Assembly (NCBI GenBank): GCA_024220505.1
Contig: JAKZZE010000038.1
Span: 1 to 64,000, forward strand
Direction: 5' to 3'
Origin: Rhizopus arrhizus
Taxonomy: Eukaryota > Mucoromycota > Mucoromycetes > Mucorales > Rhizopodaceae
DNA length: 64,000 bases
Every line of letters begins with the position of its first letter. Within the stretch, counting starts at the first letter, position 1. A program made the position numbers and the translations under genes. The notes below the pieces were generated by a model. The model did not search any database, had not been told where the DNA came from, and was given only the letters and a program-made list of their open reading frames with translations. Below, piece after piece: positions 10,750-21,567 of the stretch.

Positions 10750-12464
10750 AACCACAACCACAACTGCAGTTCCAAACCATGCAAATAATCAGAGATCCAA
10801 CCTTAACTTTAGTCATAGGCCAAATTATAGCTATAAGCATAGCCATAGGCACAAAAATAGTGGGCTATGTGTAAAAATGGCTTTATCCCATTTATAGAGC
10901 AAATAGGGTGCACTTAGTGTTGGTTATCACTCCGCTTAACTTTAGCCATAAGCCAAATTTTAGCTATAAGCCTAGCCATAGGCACCAAAATAGTGGGCTA
11001 TGTGTAAAAATCAGTTTATACCATTTATAGAGCAAATGGGGTGCACCTAGTGTTCGTTATTACTCCGAAACGTAACCGGCCAACACTGAATTTCATATTT
11101 TTGCTATAGCCGTGACTCTAACTTTAGTTACCGTCAAGAAAAGTGCTCCAACCACAACTCCAAAATTAAGCGGGCAACCACAGGATTTTGGGGTTTAACC
11201 ATGCAAATAATCAGAGATCCAACCTTAACTTTAGTCATAGGCCAAATTATAGCTATAAGCATAGCCATAGGCACAAAAATAGTGGGCTATGTGTAAAAAT
11301 GGCTTTATCCCATTTATAGAGCAAATAGGGTGCACTTAGTGTTGGTTATCACTCCGCTTAACTTTAGCCATAAGCCAAATTTTAGCTATAAGCCTAGCCA
11401 TAGGCACCAAAATAGTGGGCTATGTGTAAAAATCAGTTTATACCATTTATAGAGCAAATGGGGTGCACCTAGTGTTCGTTATTACTCCGAAACGTAACCG
11501 GCCAACACTGAATTTCATATTTTTGCTATAGCCGTGACTCTAACTTTAGTTACCGTCAAGAAAAGTGCTCCAACCACAACTCCAAAATTAAGCGGGCAAC
11601 CACAGGATTTTGGGGTTTAACCATGCAAATAATCAGAGATCCAACCTTAACTTTAGTCATAGGCCAAATTATAGCTATAAGCATAGCCATAGGCACAAAA
11701 ATAGTGGGCTATGTGTAAAAATTGCTTTATCCCATTTATAGAGCAAATAGGGTGCACTTAGTGTTGGTTATCACTCCGCTTAACTTTAGCCATAAGCCAA
11801 ATTTTAGCTATAAGCCTAGCCATAGGCACTAAAATAGTGGATTATGTGTAAAAATCACTTTATCTCGTTTATATACCCAATGGGGTGCACCTAGTGTTCG
11901 TTATCACTCCGAAAAGTAACCGGCCAACACTGAATTTCATATTTTTGCTATAGCCGTGATTCTAACTTTAGTTATCGTCATGAAAAGTGCTCCAACCACA
12001 ACTCTGAAATTAAGCGGGCAACCACAGGATTTTGGGGTTTAACCATGCAAATAATCAGAGATCCAACCTTAACTTTAGTCATAGGCCAAATTTTAGCTAT
12101 AAGCATAGCCATAGGCATAGACATAGTGGGCTATGTGTGAAAATCACTTTGTGTGATTTATAGAGCAAATGGGGTGCACTTAGTGTTGGTTATCACTCCG
12201 CTTAACTTTAGCCATAAGCCAAATTTTAGCTATAAGCCTAGCCATAGGCACTAAAATAGTGGATTATGTGTAAAAATCACTTTATCTCGTTTATATACCC
12301 AATGGGGTGCACCTAGTGTTCGTTATCACTCCGAAAAGTAACCGGCCAGCACTGAATTTCATATTTTTGCTATAGCCGTGACTCTAACTTTCGTTAATGT
12401 CATGTAAAGTGCCCTAACCACAACTCTGAAATTAAGCGGGTAACCACAGGATTTTGGGCTTTAA
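10750..12464 (+). repeat. 422-bp satellite, array 1 (about four units)
   Basis: A direct tandem array. The landmark GCGGGCAACCACAGG recurs near 11170, 11592, 12014 and (as GCGGGTAACC) 12437, giving a period of 422-423 bp. Each unit is two diverged half-units that both contain AACTTTAG.CATA.GCCAAAT.ATAGCTATAAGC.TAGCCATAGGCAC, GGGCTATGTGTAAAAAT and a GGGGTGCAC.TAGTGTT..TTAT.ACTCC block. A unique block CCAACCACAACTC..AAATTAAGCGGGCAACC follows. No ORF is conserved between units. The array stops abruptly at about 12464, where an ISXO2-domain gene begins. Whether it is centromeric, subtelomeric or simply a local satellite cannot be told from sequence. Confidence 0.9.
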
Positions 12465-12960
12465 CCACCGTCTGTGTCGTTATCTGTTGCTTCATCAACT
12501 AACCCTGTTATTATTGTTGATCACCATGATGAAGTACAGAAAACACATTTATCAACTGAACAAAATACAAATTTGGATGAAGCATTTATTTCCATCAATA
12601 ACGATCATAATGAGGAATTATTGGAAATAGAAGATCTTGAAGTTGATGAAGAGTTACATCACAGTACCATTTTGCCAGATAAGTGGAGCAGAGAGCAAAA
12701 TGTCCCCATTATGTCCACAAGAACGTTTTTTTTTAACTTTTGGAACAGAAGAAGCGTGTAAGCAGTAAGTATAAAAGTATAACAAAATACTCTTGTATAC
12801 AATATTGGTAACTCTATTTTTTTTATAAAGTGGATTTTTTATTAATAATGGAATTTATTATGGAGGCAACATTGTTTACCATTGCAATGGTGCTGAAGGA
12901 AGTATTACCTACATGGAACAAACAAGAACTACTAAACATTGGAGATGTAATGACATGATA

Positions 12961-14615
12961 CAGTGACCCGCAAAACTGTCACAATGTTTCGTAATTTTCT
13001 CTTCTAGGGCTTGTATCACCATAGTTGTTAAGCTAATGTACACCTTATTGTATATCATTCGATAGCTAAAACCTTGTACTACCAAAAAATGTAAAACTAA
13101 AACAAATTAAAACAGCGCAGACGGAGATAGAGGGGATAGAAAACAAGCGGTGCATTGGGACAGCTTTGCGGCACTTTTGAAAAAAAAACAAAATGGTTTA
13201 TTTATTTGACATTAATAGTCAGTCCAGCGTCCTTTATTCTTGATACATTGCTTTATACGCTTAGGCATTGTTTCTATGACTTTTTGGCACTCTTCCGGCT
13301 TCATTAAGTCGTACCAAACTTTAGTTACTCGTTCGTATAGTTCATTCATGCCTTTTGGTGCTGTTTCATAATCATTCAACCTTCTCTTTAACAATGGCCA
13401 CATATTTTCAATTGGGTTTAAGTCAGGGGACTGTGCTGGCCACTCTAGGATGTTGTAGGATTGCTGTTCAAGGTATTCTTTGACTAATTTGGACGTATGT
13501 TTAGGATCATTGTCGTGTTGGAAAATCACCTGATGTCTTTCTAGCCCTAGCTTATTGGTTCCATACTCAATCGTACGCTCCAGTTCATCCTCTAAAATCT
13601 CTTTGTACAGTGTTTTATCCATATTACCATTGATTTTGCACATCCCACCAACCCCAGCATAGGTAATGGCACTCTACAGCATGATATTGCCTCCACCGTG
13701 TTTAACGGTCATCTTCACGTGATGGGATTTCAGGCTTTCTCCGGATCAAATCCAAGTCCATGTGCGTCCACCAGAGTCAAATCTATTGATTTTCGTCTCC
13801 CCTGACCAAACAACGGGTTTCCAGTCATCTATTGTCCAGTCCTTGTGAGCCATACACCATGAAAGTCTCTTACGGATGTTTTTCGCACTAAGCAAAGACT
13901 TCTTTGGCTTCCCAATCGCACCAAGACCGACCTTATGGAGGGTTCCGCACACGTTTTCCGCACTTACTTTTCTTCCAGTGTCTTTTTCTAGCTCCTTAGC
14001 CACCTTTGTTGCACTGGATATGCGGCTTTTGGTCACTTGGCGCACACAATAGCGTTCATCAGCCGCAGATAGTAACTTGGGTCGACCGCCTTTTGGCTTT
14101 CCAAGTCCAAAGCAATGGGTTTTTCGGAGTCTCCCAACAGTACTCTTACTTAAGCTAGCAATCCTTTCCACTTCTCGAACCGACTTACTTTGTTTAAGTA
14201 AAGAAATTGCTTGAACAACTGTATCTTGAGAGACTTGTTTCATGTTGAGATATAATGAGCGAGTAATAAATCAGTAGGAGTTCAAAACTTCAGCAGTGAG
14301 TAAAGTTCGACTTAGAGACATACAATGCACATTTGTAAGAAGCTTGGTACATCTATACAAATTGTGGGTCACTATTTCATGGTTTTTTTTTTTTTTCAAA
14401 AGTGCCGCAAAACTGTCCCAATGCACCGCTTGTTTTCTATCCCCTCTATCTCCGTCTGCGCTGTTTTAATTTATTTTTGCTTTACATTTTTTGGTATTAC
14501 AAGATTTTGGCTATCGAATGATATACAATAAGGTGTACATTAGCTTAACAGCTATGGTGCTACAAGCCCTAGAAGAGAAAATTACGAAACATTGGGACAG
14601 TTTTGCGGGTCACTG
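12961..14615 (-). mobile_element. Tc1/mariner element 3 (about 228-bp TIRs)
   Basis: The element is 1655 bp and lies between TA dinucleotides at 12959-12960 and 14616-14617. Near-perfect inverted repeats span 12961-13188 and 14388-14615, beginning CAGTGACCCGCAAAACTGTC. The inner end of each repeat again carries a motif resembling the terminus in opposite orientation (GGACAG.TTTGCGGCAC). The transposase runs on the minus strand at 13212-14243. The insertion interrupts the ISXO2-domain gene. Confidence 0.93.
13212..14243 (-). pseudogene. Tc1 transposase with two stops and a lost catalytic Asp
   Basis: The 344-codon frame from ATG at 14243 carries an in-frame TGA (13746-13748) and TAG (13674-13676). 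The N-terminus is a paired-type helix-turn-helix (..KQSKSVREVERIASLSKSTV..) followed by a basic linker (GLGKPKGGRPK). The second Asp (IFQHDNDPKHTSK) and Glu (SPDLNPIENMW) are present with 34 residues between them. The motif that normally reads SDETKIN reads SGETKIN, so the first catalytic Asp is Gly. The product would be inactive even if the stops were bypassed. Both stops can be explained by C-to-T changes (CGA to TGA, TGG to TAG), though I infer this from family consensus. It ends KGRWTDY, as in other Tc1 proteins. Confidence 0.9.
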
Positions 14616-15471
14616 TAGTTAATCAGGAAACCGGTGAAAAATGTTGCAATGGACGTCAAATAGCTGTACGAAATGCTTCCTTTTTTGGTCATCGAAACTT
14701 ATCAAGCTATGATACACTATCCATTCTTTACTTTTGGAGCTTAAAAACACGCCGCATGACAATTTCTACCATCGTTGGATGCTCTCCTAAGGCAGTACCT
14801 AAAACATTAACAGATTGGTACCAAGTCTTACAAAAAGATTTACAGCAAAACGACTGTAAAATTGGAGGCTATGATGTGGATGGAAATCCAATCGTGGTAG
14901 AAATTGATGAATCAACGTTTGGAAAAAGATCGTATCATCGTGGACACCGTGTGAAGGGTGTTTGGGTGGTTGGTGGTGGTGTGAAAAAGACACCTGAACG
15001 AAAGTACTTCCTTGTTCTACTTAATAACAGAAACACGGAAACGATGGATACAATTATTCAAAATATTGTTGCAGATGGATCCATAGTACATACAGACTGT
15101 TGGCAAACATATGAAAGTATGGTAAACCTTGGAATGAATCTAATACATCGAACTGTCAACCATAATGTAACATTTCGTGAAGGAAATCGGCATACCAACA
15201 CTACCGAGAGTAAGAATAAGATTACTATATACAAAAGTTTATAGTTCAAAATCATTCTAAAATTTCTTTAGGAACTTGGAATGGAATAAAAATGAATGTA
15301 ACTCCTGCCCTCAGAACGAAGAAAATGGTACCTTGGTTGCTTATTGAATTTATTTGGCAAAGAAAGCACCATAACAATATCTTTAACGGTATAATAAGTT
15401 GCCTTAAGAACTTTAGCATCGATCGAGTTCAACGTAATCCTGCCTGGTTAGCAGAACTTGCTGCAGAATAA

Positions 15472-15927
15472 ATAATATTAATAATAAGAAATAAAAATAA
15501 AAACGTTTGTTGAAATGTTGTTGTTAATATTATCTGCAGCAAGTGTTATAAACACTTTATGTAAAAAAATAGCCAAAGTGTTAAAATAATCAATTAAACA
15601 AAACATATTGCGATAATATTCGTTTTTGTGCGTCTACAACATTAAATACGCTCATTCTAAAACGATTAGATGCTGAACCAATAGCCCTAACAAGTTGGAT
15701 TCCAAAAAAATAGTACAGTATTGAGCACAATTTCGGTTTTAAACTGTTATGATCAGATTTTGCTGCATAAATCAAGCTTATTACAGAATAGTAATAAAAA
15801 AGTCAAAACAAAAAAGAGAATACAATGAAGTATGTGTTTCAAGGGATTTGTTCCTGAGAAGAAAACAAGTATTCGATTCAAAAAAATATTGTACAGAAAA
15901 AAAGTGAAGAAAATTATATGTTTCCGT
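15472..15927. other. No intact gene; possible coding fragment on the minus strand
   Basis: AT-rich sequence. A minus-strand frame at 15590-15775 (..IQLVRAIGSASNRFRMSVF..) has amino-acid composition that looks protein-like, but I recognise no family and there is no matching exon nearby. Confidence 0.3.
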
Positions 15928-16389
15928 AGTTTTAATCGCAAGATTAAGTAAAAAAATTAAACAAAAAAAACAATAGCAGCAATATAAAATTAAAATCCTT
16001 CTTTATTGCAGATTTCTTTATATTGCGAAAGGACCTCGCTTTATGGATAAAAAGTTGGCATCTATTTATATTCTTTGTGAGTGTAGATATAAAAGATATA
16101 GACTCGGTCACGATGTCATGCTGAAGAACCAATGATTAAGCTAAAGCTTGTCGATGTTCTAATATATGCATCTGAAATTGAACAATAGAAATAATAACCA
16201 GTCAATTAACTTTGATCTAATTACTTTTGGGGTTGACAATTGATTAGACTCTCTAGGATGACAGATATTGATCTTATTGTTCTAAATTTGGAAAAGCGTG
16301 GAATTGTTCAATCATAGTTTAATCTTTTGTGTATCGTTATTTATTTTAGTACAACTGATATCATATAGAAAATAACTATGTTTACAACA
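15928..16389 (-). mobile_element. Solo LTR, family A, copy 2 (inverse)
   Basis: About 462 bp forming the reverse complement of the 9232-9692 LTR with high identity, ending TTTACAACA at 16389. The other end has lost the terminal TG (reads AGTTTTAATCGC). No target duplication is visible (TCCGT versus ATCAT), and there is no polypurine tract next to it, so it is a degraded solo copy. Confidence 0.8.
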
Positions 16390-17198
16390 ATCATAATAAA
16401 GTATAATATCAATAAGCCTTTTTCTAAAGTATTTTATGGCTCCTTATAATCCTCAACACCAAATAATACAACTAAAAAGAAATAAACTGATATTGTTATT
16501 GGTTTTTCAAATAGAATATTTTTAATTTTGTTAATTTTACAAATAGGAGTAAGTCTTTTTGCTCCAAGTATTTTTTTGACTAACTATTAATCAACCATAA
16601 TTTAAGAATTTCTAGTATTCATTTGTTAAAATTTGATATTCTCTTAGTAAGTTATCCTTAACATTGATGGTTTCCATTTTTTTATTTACTAAAATTCAGT
16701 CTTGTACATTAAGATAAAAATACGAGTGATAATTGTTTATCGTTATACAGTAAAAAGTAATAGATGGATGTATATGATTATTTTATCATTTTGACTTTTA
16801 ATAAAAGTCCACAATTTTGGTGCTTTGTTAACTTTCATTACAAATAAAAAATGATTACTATAAAACAAAATCATCATCAAGAAGGCAATTATTCCATGAT
16901 GCATGAAAAAGCAACTTTTTATTATAGCTTTCTTCTAAAAAAAACATATAAATTTGATATCAAATCTGACATCGATCGAAGGAAGAAAAACCCCATACCT
17001 TATAAGCAATTACATAATGAGCTTAAGCAGGTTACATCTTACCTTTTCTCACAAAGAGATCAGAACGCAAGAGTGCATATTGCTTTCCGTTACAATCACT
17101 GGAATACTTCTAATCATAATATGCAAAAATAAGTTTTGTTGGCCAAAACTTTTTCCAATATTATACTGAATGTTGTCCAGTTCATTCCTCGACTTGAC
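16390..17198. other. No gene seen
   Basis: AT-rich region. Two overlapping small plus-strand frames near 16851-17169 lack any recognisable feature and are not called. Confidence 0.4.
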
Positions 17199-17275
17199 TA
17201 TTGTTTGACCTAGTGGCAACGCTACGGTGATGCTAGCCATTAGGCGAGAGTTCGAATCCAGTAGCCAATATTAAT
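17199..17275 (+). ncRNA. tRNA-related sequence, probably a decayed SINE head
   Basis: It contains an A-box-like GACCTAGTGGCAACGC and a B-box-like GAGTTCGAATCC with tRNA-like spacing. The T stem does not pair, and only about four acceptor pairs are possible (ATTG/CAAT). It is therefore not a functional tRNA gene and more likely a SINE or tRNA relic. Confidence 0.35.
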
Positions 17276-17299
17276 CTTACTTCGATACTGTTAGGTGGT

Positions 17300-19013
17300 T
17301 TTGCATCCATTTAGCGATGGATGGGGTGCGGCTAGTGTTTCTACCACAACTCTGAAATTAAGCGGGCAACCACAGGATTTTGGGGTTTAACCTTAGAAAT
17401 AATCAGAGATCCAAGCTTAACTTTAGTCATAGGCCAAATTTTAGCTATAAGCCTATTGTCATGTTTTGACATGTCAATAAGATACAGTCTTATCATTCTG
17501 GACTAAATCTTTCCAAATGAGTTTGAATAAGAATAGAACCTGATAATTATCACTGCCCTAAACAGCCAAGTTTCACTTTCATCTCAACAGTTGATTATTA
17601 ACATCAGTCTATAAAATTTTTCTTATACATGTCAAATCATATCGGTCGTAACTATTTTTGTCATCTAATCTCAGGTCTTGCTCAACTAATATAAATAGCC
17701 TTGAAATCTTTCTTTAATAAAAGTATTCGACTTTAGAACTATTGTTCGGTCTCGTTAATTGTTCTTTATCTTATTTTTGAATACTTAAAACACTTCACCT
17801 ATCCATAGGCACAAAAATAGTGGGCTATGTGTAAAAATGGCTTTATCCCATTTATAGAGCAAATGGGGTGCACTTAGTGTTGGTTATCACTCCGCTTAAC
17901 TTTAACTATAAGCCAAATTTTAGTCATAAGCCTAGCCATAGGCACAAAAATAGTGAGCTATATGCAAAAATCACTTTATCTCGTTTATATGCCCAATGGG
18001 GTGCGCCTAGTGATGGTTATCACTCCGAAAAGTAACCGGACAACACTGGATTTTACTTTTTCGCTATAGCCGTGACTCTAACTTTAGTTATCGTCGTGAA
18101 AAGTGCCCTAACCACAACTCTGAAATTAAGCGGGCAACCACAGGATTTTAGGGTATAATTTTAGAAATAATCAGAGATCCAAGCTTAACTTTAGTCATAG
18201 GCCAAATTTTAGCTATAAGCCTATCCATAGGCACAAAAATAGTGGGCTATGTGTAAAAATGGCTTTGTATGATTTGTAGACCAAATGGGGTGTGTCTAGT
18301 GCTGGTTATCACTCCGCTTAACTTTAACTATAAGCCAAATTTTAGCTATAAGCCTAGCCATAGGCACAAAAATAGTGAGCTATGTGTAAAAATCGCTTTA
18401 TCTCGCTTATATACCCAATGGGGTGCGCCTAGTGTTGGTTATCACTCCGAAAAGTAACCGGCCAGCACTGAATTTCATATTTTTGCTATAGCCGTGACTC
18501 TAACTTTAGTTATCGTCGTGAAAAGTGCCCTAACCACAACTCTGAAATTAAGCGGGCAACCACAGGATTTTAGGGTACAACCATGCAAATAATCAGAGAT
18601 CCAAGCTTAACTTTAGTCATAGGCCAAATTTTAGCTATAAGCCTATCCATAGGCATAAACATAGTGGGCTATGTGTAAAAATCGCTTTGTGTGATTTATA
18701 GAGCAAATAGGGTGCTCTTAGTGTTGCTTATCACTCCGCTTAACTTTAGCCATAAGCCAAATTTTAGCTATCAGCCTAGCCATAGGCACGAAAATAGTGA
18801 GCTATCTGTAAAAATCGCTTTATCTCGTTTATATGCCCAATGGGGTGCGCCTAGTGATGGTTATCACTCCGAAAAGTAACCGGACAACACTGGATTTTAC
18901 TTTTTCGCTATAGCCGTGACTCTAACTTTAGTTATCGTCGTGAAAAGTGCCCTAACCACAACTCTGAAATTAAGCGGGCAACCACAGGATTTTAGGGTAC
19001 AACCATAACCATA
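17300..19013 (+). repeat. 422-bp satellite, array 2, interrupted by a solo LTR
   Basis: The same satellite as 10750-12464. GCGGGCAACCACAGG occurs near 17362, 18130, 18552 and 18974. The first gap is 768 bp, which becomes 422 after subtracting the inserted LTR and its 5-bp duplication (346 bp); the others are 422. The array ends in several direct copies of a six-base motif (AACCAT) at about 19000-19026, and the truncated LINE starts there. Confidence 0.9.
17457..17797 (+). mobile_element. Solo LTR, family B, with 5-bp target duplication CCTAT
   Basis: The LTR is 341 bp, beginning TGTCATGTTTTGACATG and ending AAAACACTTCA. It is flanked by CCTAT at 17452-17456 and 17798-17802. Removing the insert and one CCTAT restores the satellite phrase ATAAGCCTATCCATAGGC seen in the neighbouring units. 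This defines the family's true ends and shows that the 6123-6462 and 9855-10203 repeats are also LTRs. Confidence 0.9.
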
Positions 19014-20386
19014 ACCATAACCATAACCTGTTGACGTCGTCGGTTCCGAATCACCTTCACCTTCGACATCGCACGAGCAAGTTCGCCACGGGCCAGAGAG
19101 TCACAGAAAGCACGCCAAGAGAGACGCTTAGCAGACTTGAGAGCACTACGGAACCGGGCTTGAGCAACCTGATGTCGATCCCACCACAAGGCCTTGTCGA
19201 TGCCAATGGCACGACGCCACTTGCGGTAATGGTGTTCACGAACATCGGCGAGTTCTTGCAAGTGCGCATTCCAGAATGGCTTCCATTGGGAAGGTCGAGA
19301 AGAGCGAGAGCCAACCGACTTGTCGAGTGCACTATAGATCGCCTCATTCAGAGTGTCATTGAGAGCGTCTATAGGCGGAGCAGCAGAAGGAGGACTTGAC
19401 TTCAGAGCTTTGAGCTGATCAACCAATGGAGAGACCAAGGACTGGAATGTGGCCACGTACAGACTACAGACATCAGGTTCCTTCAACCGAGAGAGGTTCC
19501 ATAGCCGACGGGCAGAAGAAGAAGAAGAAGAGAGAACGGGCTGCGATGGATAACCATCAGGGACTGCATAGTCAAAGGACAAGGACAACAGTTTGTGGTC
19601 AGAGCCAAGAGAGAGATCACTATAGACTTGCATCCGAGGGGACCGAAGGACAGAGGTCATGTTGGTCAAGAAGTAGTCGATCATACTTTGCTTGACTTGA
19701 CCACCACGAAAGGACAAGAAGGTAGGCACCCCAGGAGCGAGGGTCGAGTTCAGAACAGAGAGACCATGTTCTTCACACCAGCGAAGCAGCACCGAACCTC
19801 GAGTATTGGCAACGGAATCACCCGTTAGTGCACCAAGACGCGCGTTCAGATCACCACAGATGATCGTGTCGTCTGTCAAGGGCAACGAAACCAACACAGA
19901 AGAGACCTCGTCGTTGGACAAGGAAGGGGGCAAATACAGGCAGATGAGACGCAAGGAGCGACCCAACCGCAGACCCAGAGCATACTTGGTATGAACCGGG
20001 AACTGTACCACAGCCATCGGACACCGAGGAGACACCAGAGCAGAGACACCTTGAGAGCCACGATAGCTGTTGATCACAGGAGAGCCATACAGATTGAACT
20101 GGGTCCAAGAGGTACGGATCCTGTGAGGCGGAAGCAACCAGGTTTCAGTGATAAACACCAGAGAGAACGACTGGCAGTGACGAAGAAGATCTTCGGCTGT
20201 GGATTCTTGAAGCCCATTGGCATTCCACAAGCCGATTGTAAGCGGTATAGAAGAAGTTGATGAGGATGACGAAGGAGAGGAAGAACCATGGGAGTCATGA
20301 GAAACCAAAGGAGAGGAAGGAGCTGGGACCATACCAGTAGCAGAGACCGAGGATACATTATAATGACAAGTATTACTACTCATCAT
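18992..20386 (-). pseudogene. LINE ORF2 fragment: endonuclease only
   Basis: The 464-codon frame includes the complete apurinic-type endonuclease domain: IGLWNANGLQ, FITETWL, ICGDLNARLG, SMIDYFLTN and GSDHKLLSLSF. It stops after RNRRRQQV, where intact copies continue GFTHPDGPAAG into the reverse transcriptase. The last codons (MVMVMVMVVP) are read from the hexamer repeats of the junction. No reverse transcriptase or C-terminal zinc knuckle remains, so it cannot support retrotransposition alone. It starts at the TAATG overlap with ORF1. Confidence 0.88.
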
Positions 20387-21567
20387 TATAATGATCCAAA
20401 GCTAGAGCGAGAGGCAGGACGGTGATGTTCATAGTCATCAAGAACCATGTCGTCGTCGGGTTGATCGCGGTGACGAGGGAACGAGGGACGATCTTGCTTG
20501 GAGGCCAAGACGTCAGAAACAGCCTCGTCTGACACCATGGCGTTGGCCAAAAAGAAGCGCGAGACAGCAACAGCAACAGGATAGCGCAAGCGCTCAAGGG
20601 TACGAAGACAGCGTTCATTAGAGATATAGGCCATCTTTTCTTGACGTACCTCAAGAGACGCAGAAGCGAAAGCAGGGTCAGCAACATTGTCAGGGTCCAA
20701 AGGATCGAACTGATCAAGAACCTTAATCTTTGCTTTCTCCAGCAAAGAGACGAGAGCAGGCTTGTACTGAAGATGTACAAGTAGACCAACAACGGAGTGG
20801 GCGGGGAATGAAACGTCTAACACCCGCCAGGTATCAACACCCAAGCGACCAAGACGACGACGAGCTTCGGTATATGTCATTTTACGGGATCGAGGTATGT
20901 AGACATAGTCAAATCCTTGCTCACCAGTTACAGGCTGGAAGCCACGAGCAGCAGCAGCACGACGACGGAGTTTGTTCTTTGTAGAACGAGAAACAACAGT
21001 AGCCCAAGACGAGGCAGCAGTACCCAAAGAGGGCGAAGGAACGGACTCTTTAGCACTAGTAGAAGCGGCAGCAGAAGAAAGAGCGGCATTTGAACTTGGG
21101 GTGCTGGTAGGGACCCCGGAAGATTGTGCGGCCAGTTGGGCCCGCAAGGAAGCAATCTCATTGGCTTGAGACTGGTTAGCTTCGGCAAGGCGAGCGTTCT
21201 CACCTCGTAGGGTTTCAAGCTCCAGCTTGAGCTGCTCTAAGGCAGAGAGACGAGCAGTGACAGCTTCTAGTGCGTGACTGAGACTTTGAACTGTGACTTC
21301 GTGGTCGGACGAATTGGGTCCGGCGGCGGCATTCAGGATTTTAGATCCTCTAGTATTTCTTGTTGTTGACATTTGGATGCAAACTTTCAGCAATGATTAA
21401 ACAACAAGTAGCAAAGATATCAGAATAAGAGTTGAACCAAATAAAAGTATAGATCAAAAGGAGTCGATTGATGTAAAAATTGTTGATGGATGGATAGATT
21501 TGACAGAGATATCGGCTTTCCAAAAAAGAGTCAAGTTTACCTTTTTAACCAAAAGCGAAAGAAAAGT
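19023..21567 (-). mobile_element. LINE copy 1, missing its 3' half
   Basis: Same family as the three complete LINEs to its right. Its 5' end at 21567 directly abuts the tRNA-derived 15-mer (21568-21582). ORF1 and the endonuclease part of ORF2 are present. The element then stops after the codons for RNRRRQQV and joins a run of AACCAT repeats at the end of the satellite array. Loss of the 3' part is opposite to the usual 5' truncation of LINEs, so a later deletion or recombination is more likely than incomplete reverse transcription. Confidence 0.88.
20386..21372 (-). CDS. LINE ORF1 protein (copy 1, mosaic)
   Basis: The frame has 328 codons from the ATG shared by all copies (MSTTRNTRG). The N-terminal half holds a coiled coil (about residues 30-80, ..SALEQLKLELETLRGENARL..) followed by a Ser/Ala-rich linker and a basic segment KNKLRRRAAAARGF. 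No CCHC knuckles are present. The role is presumably RNA binding and particle formation, as in other LINE ORF1 proteins. Residues about 210-310 (..VLDQFDPLDPDNVADPAFASASLEV..) differ strongly from the other three copies, while both flanks are nearly identical, so the gene is a mosaic. Its stop overlaps the ORF2 start by one base. Confidence 0.8.
   Translation of the reverse strand: MSTTRNTRGSKILNAAAGPNSSDHEVTVQSLSHALEAVTARLSALEQLKLELETLRGENARLAEANQSQANEIASLRAQLAAQSSGVPTSTPSSNAALSSAAASTSAKESVPSPSLGTAASSWATVVSRSTKNKLRRRAAAARGFQPVTGEQGFDYVYIPRSRKMTYTEARRRLGRLGVDTWRVLDVSFPAHSVVGLLVHLQYKPALVSLLEKAKIKVLDQFDPLDPDNVADPAFASASLEVRQEKMAYISNERCLRTLERLRYPVAVAVSRFFLANAMVSDEAVSDVLASKQDRPSFPRHRDQPDDDMVLDDYEHHRPASRSSFGSL

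Larger units (their letters stand above)
12465..15471 (+). pseudogene. ISXO2-domain (Merlin/IS1595-like) transposase gene, 5'-truncated and split by Tc1
   Basis: The pieces flanking the Tc1 insertion (12961-14615) rejoin in frame once the element and one TA are removed. The first coding stretch starts at about 12465, just after the satellite, has no ATG, and shows a likely frameshift at the T-run near 12729. An intron then runs from 12765 to about 12834. The protein has a Cys-containing segment (..YHCNG.., ..HWRCND.., ..EKCCNGRQ), a helix-turn-helix (MTISTIVGCSPKAVPKTL) and an ISXO2-type DDE domain. Catalytic-like residues are in VVEIDESTFGKR, HTDCWQTYE and the NTTE before the intron at 15210-15271. 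The last exon begins with TWNGIK and ends at 15471. The intact relative at 52458-53784 supports the model. Four lesions (lost start, frameshift, Tc1 insertion, satellite junction) make it a pseudogene. Confidence 0.8.

Noticed and set aside
12474..12761. An independent 95-codon gene
   Set aside because: It has no ATG, starts just after the satellite junction and continues by splicing into the ISXO2-domain pseudogene.
17199..17275. A functional tRNA gene
   Set aside because: A and B boxes are present but the T stem does not pair and the acceptor is mostly unpaired.
10750..19013. Tandem repeats as a CRISPR array or ribosomal DNA
   Set aside because: Units are 422 bp without spacer structure, no cas genes are present, the genome is eukaryotic, and no rRNA sequence is recognisable in the unit.
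19000..19026. AACCAT repeats as a telomere
   Set aside because: The motif is not the common fungal TTAGGG type, the run is only a few units, and LINE sequence continues directly; a junction repeat is the simpler reading.
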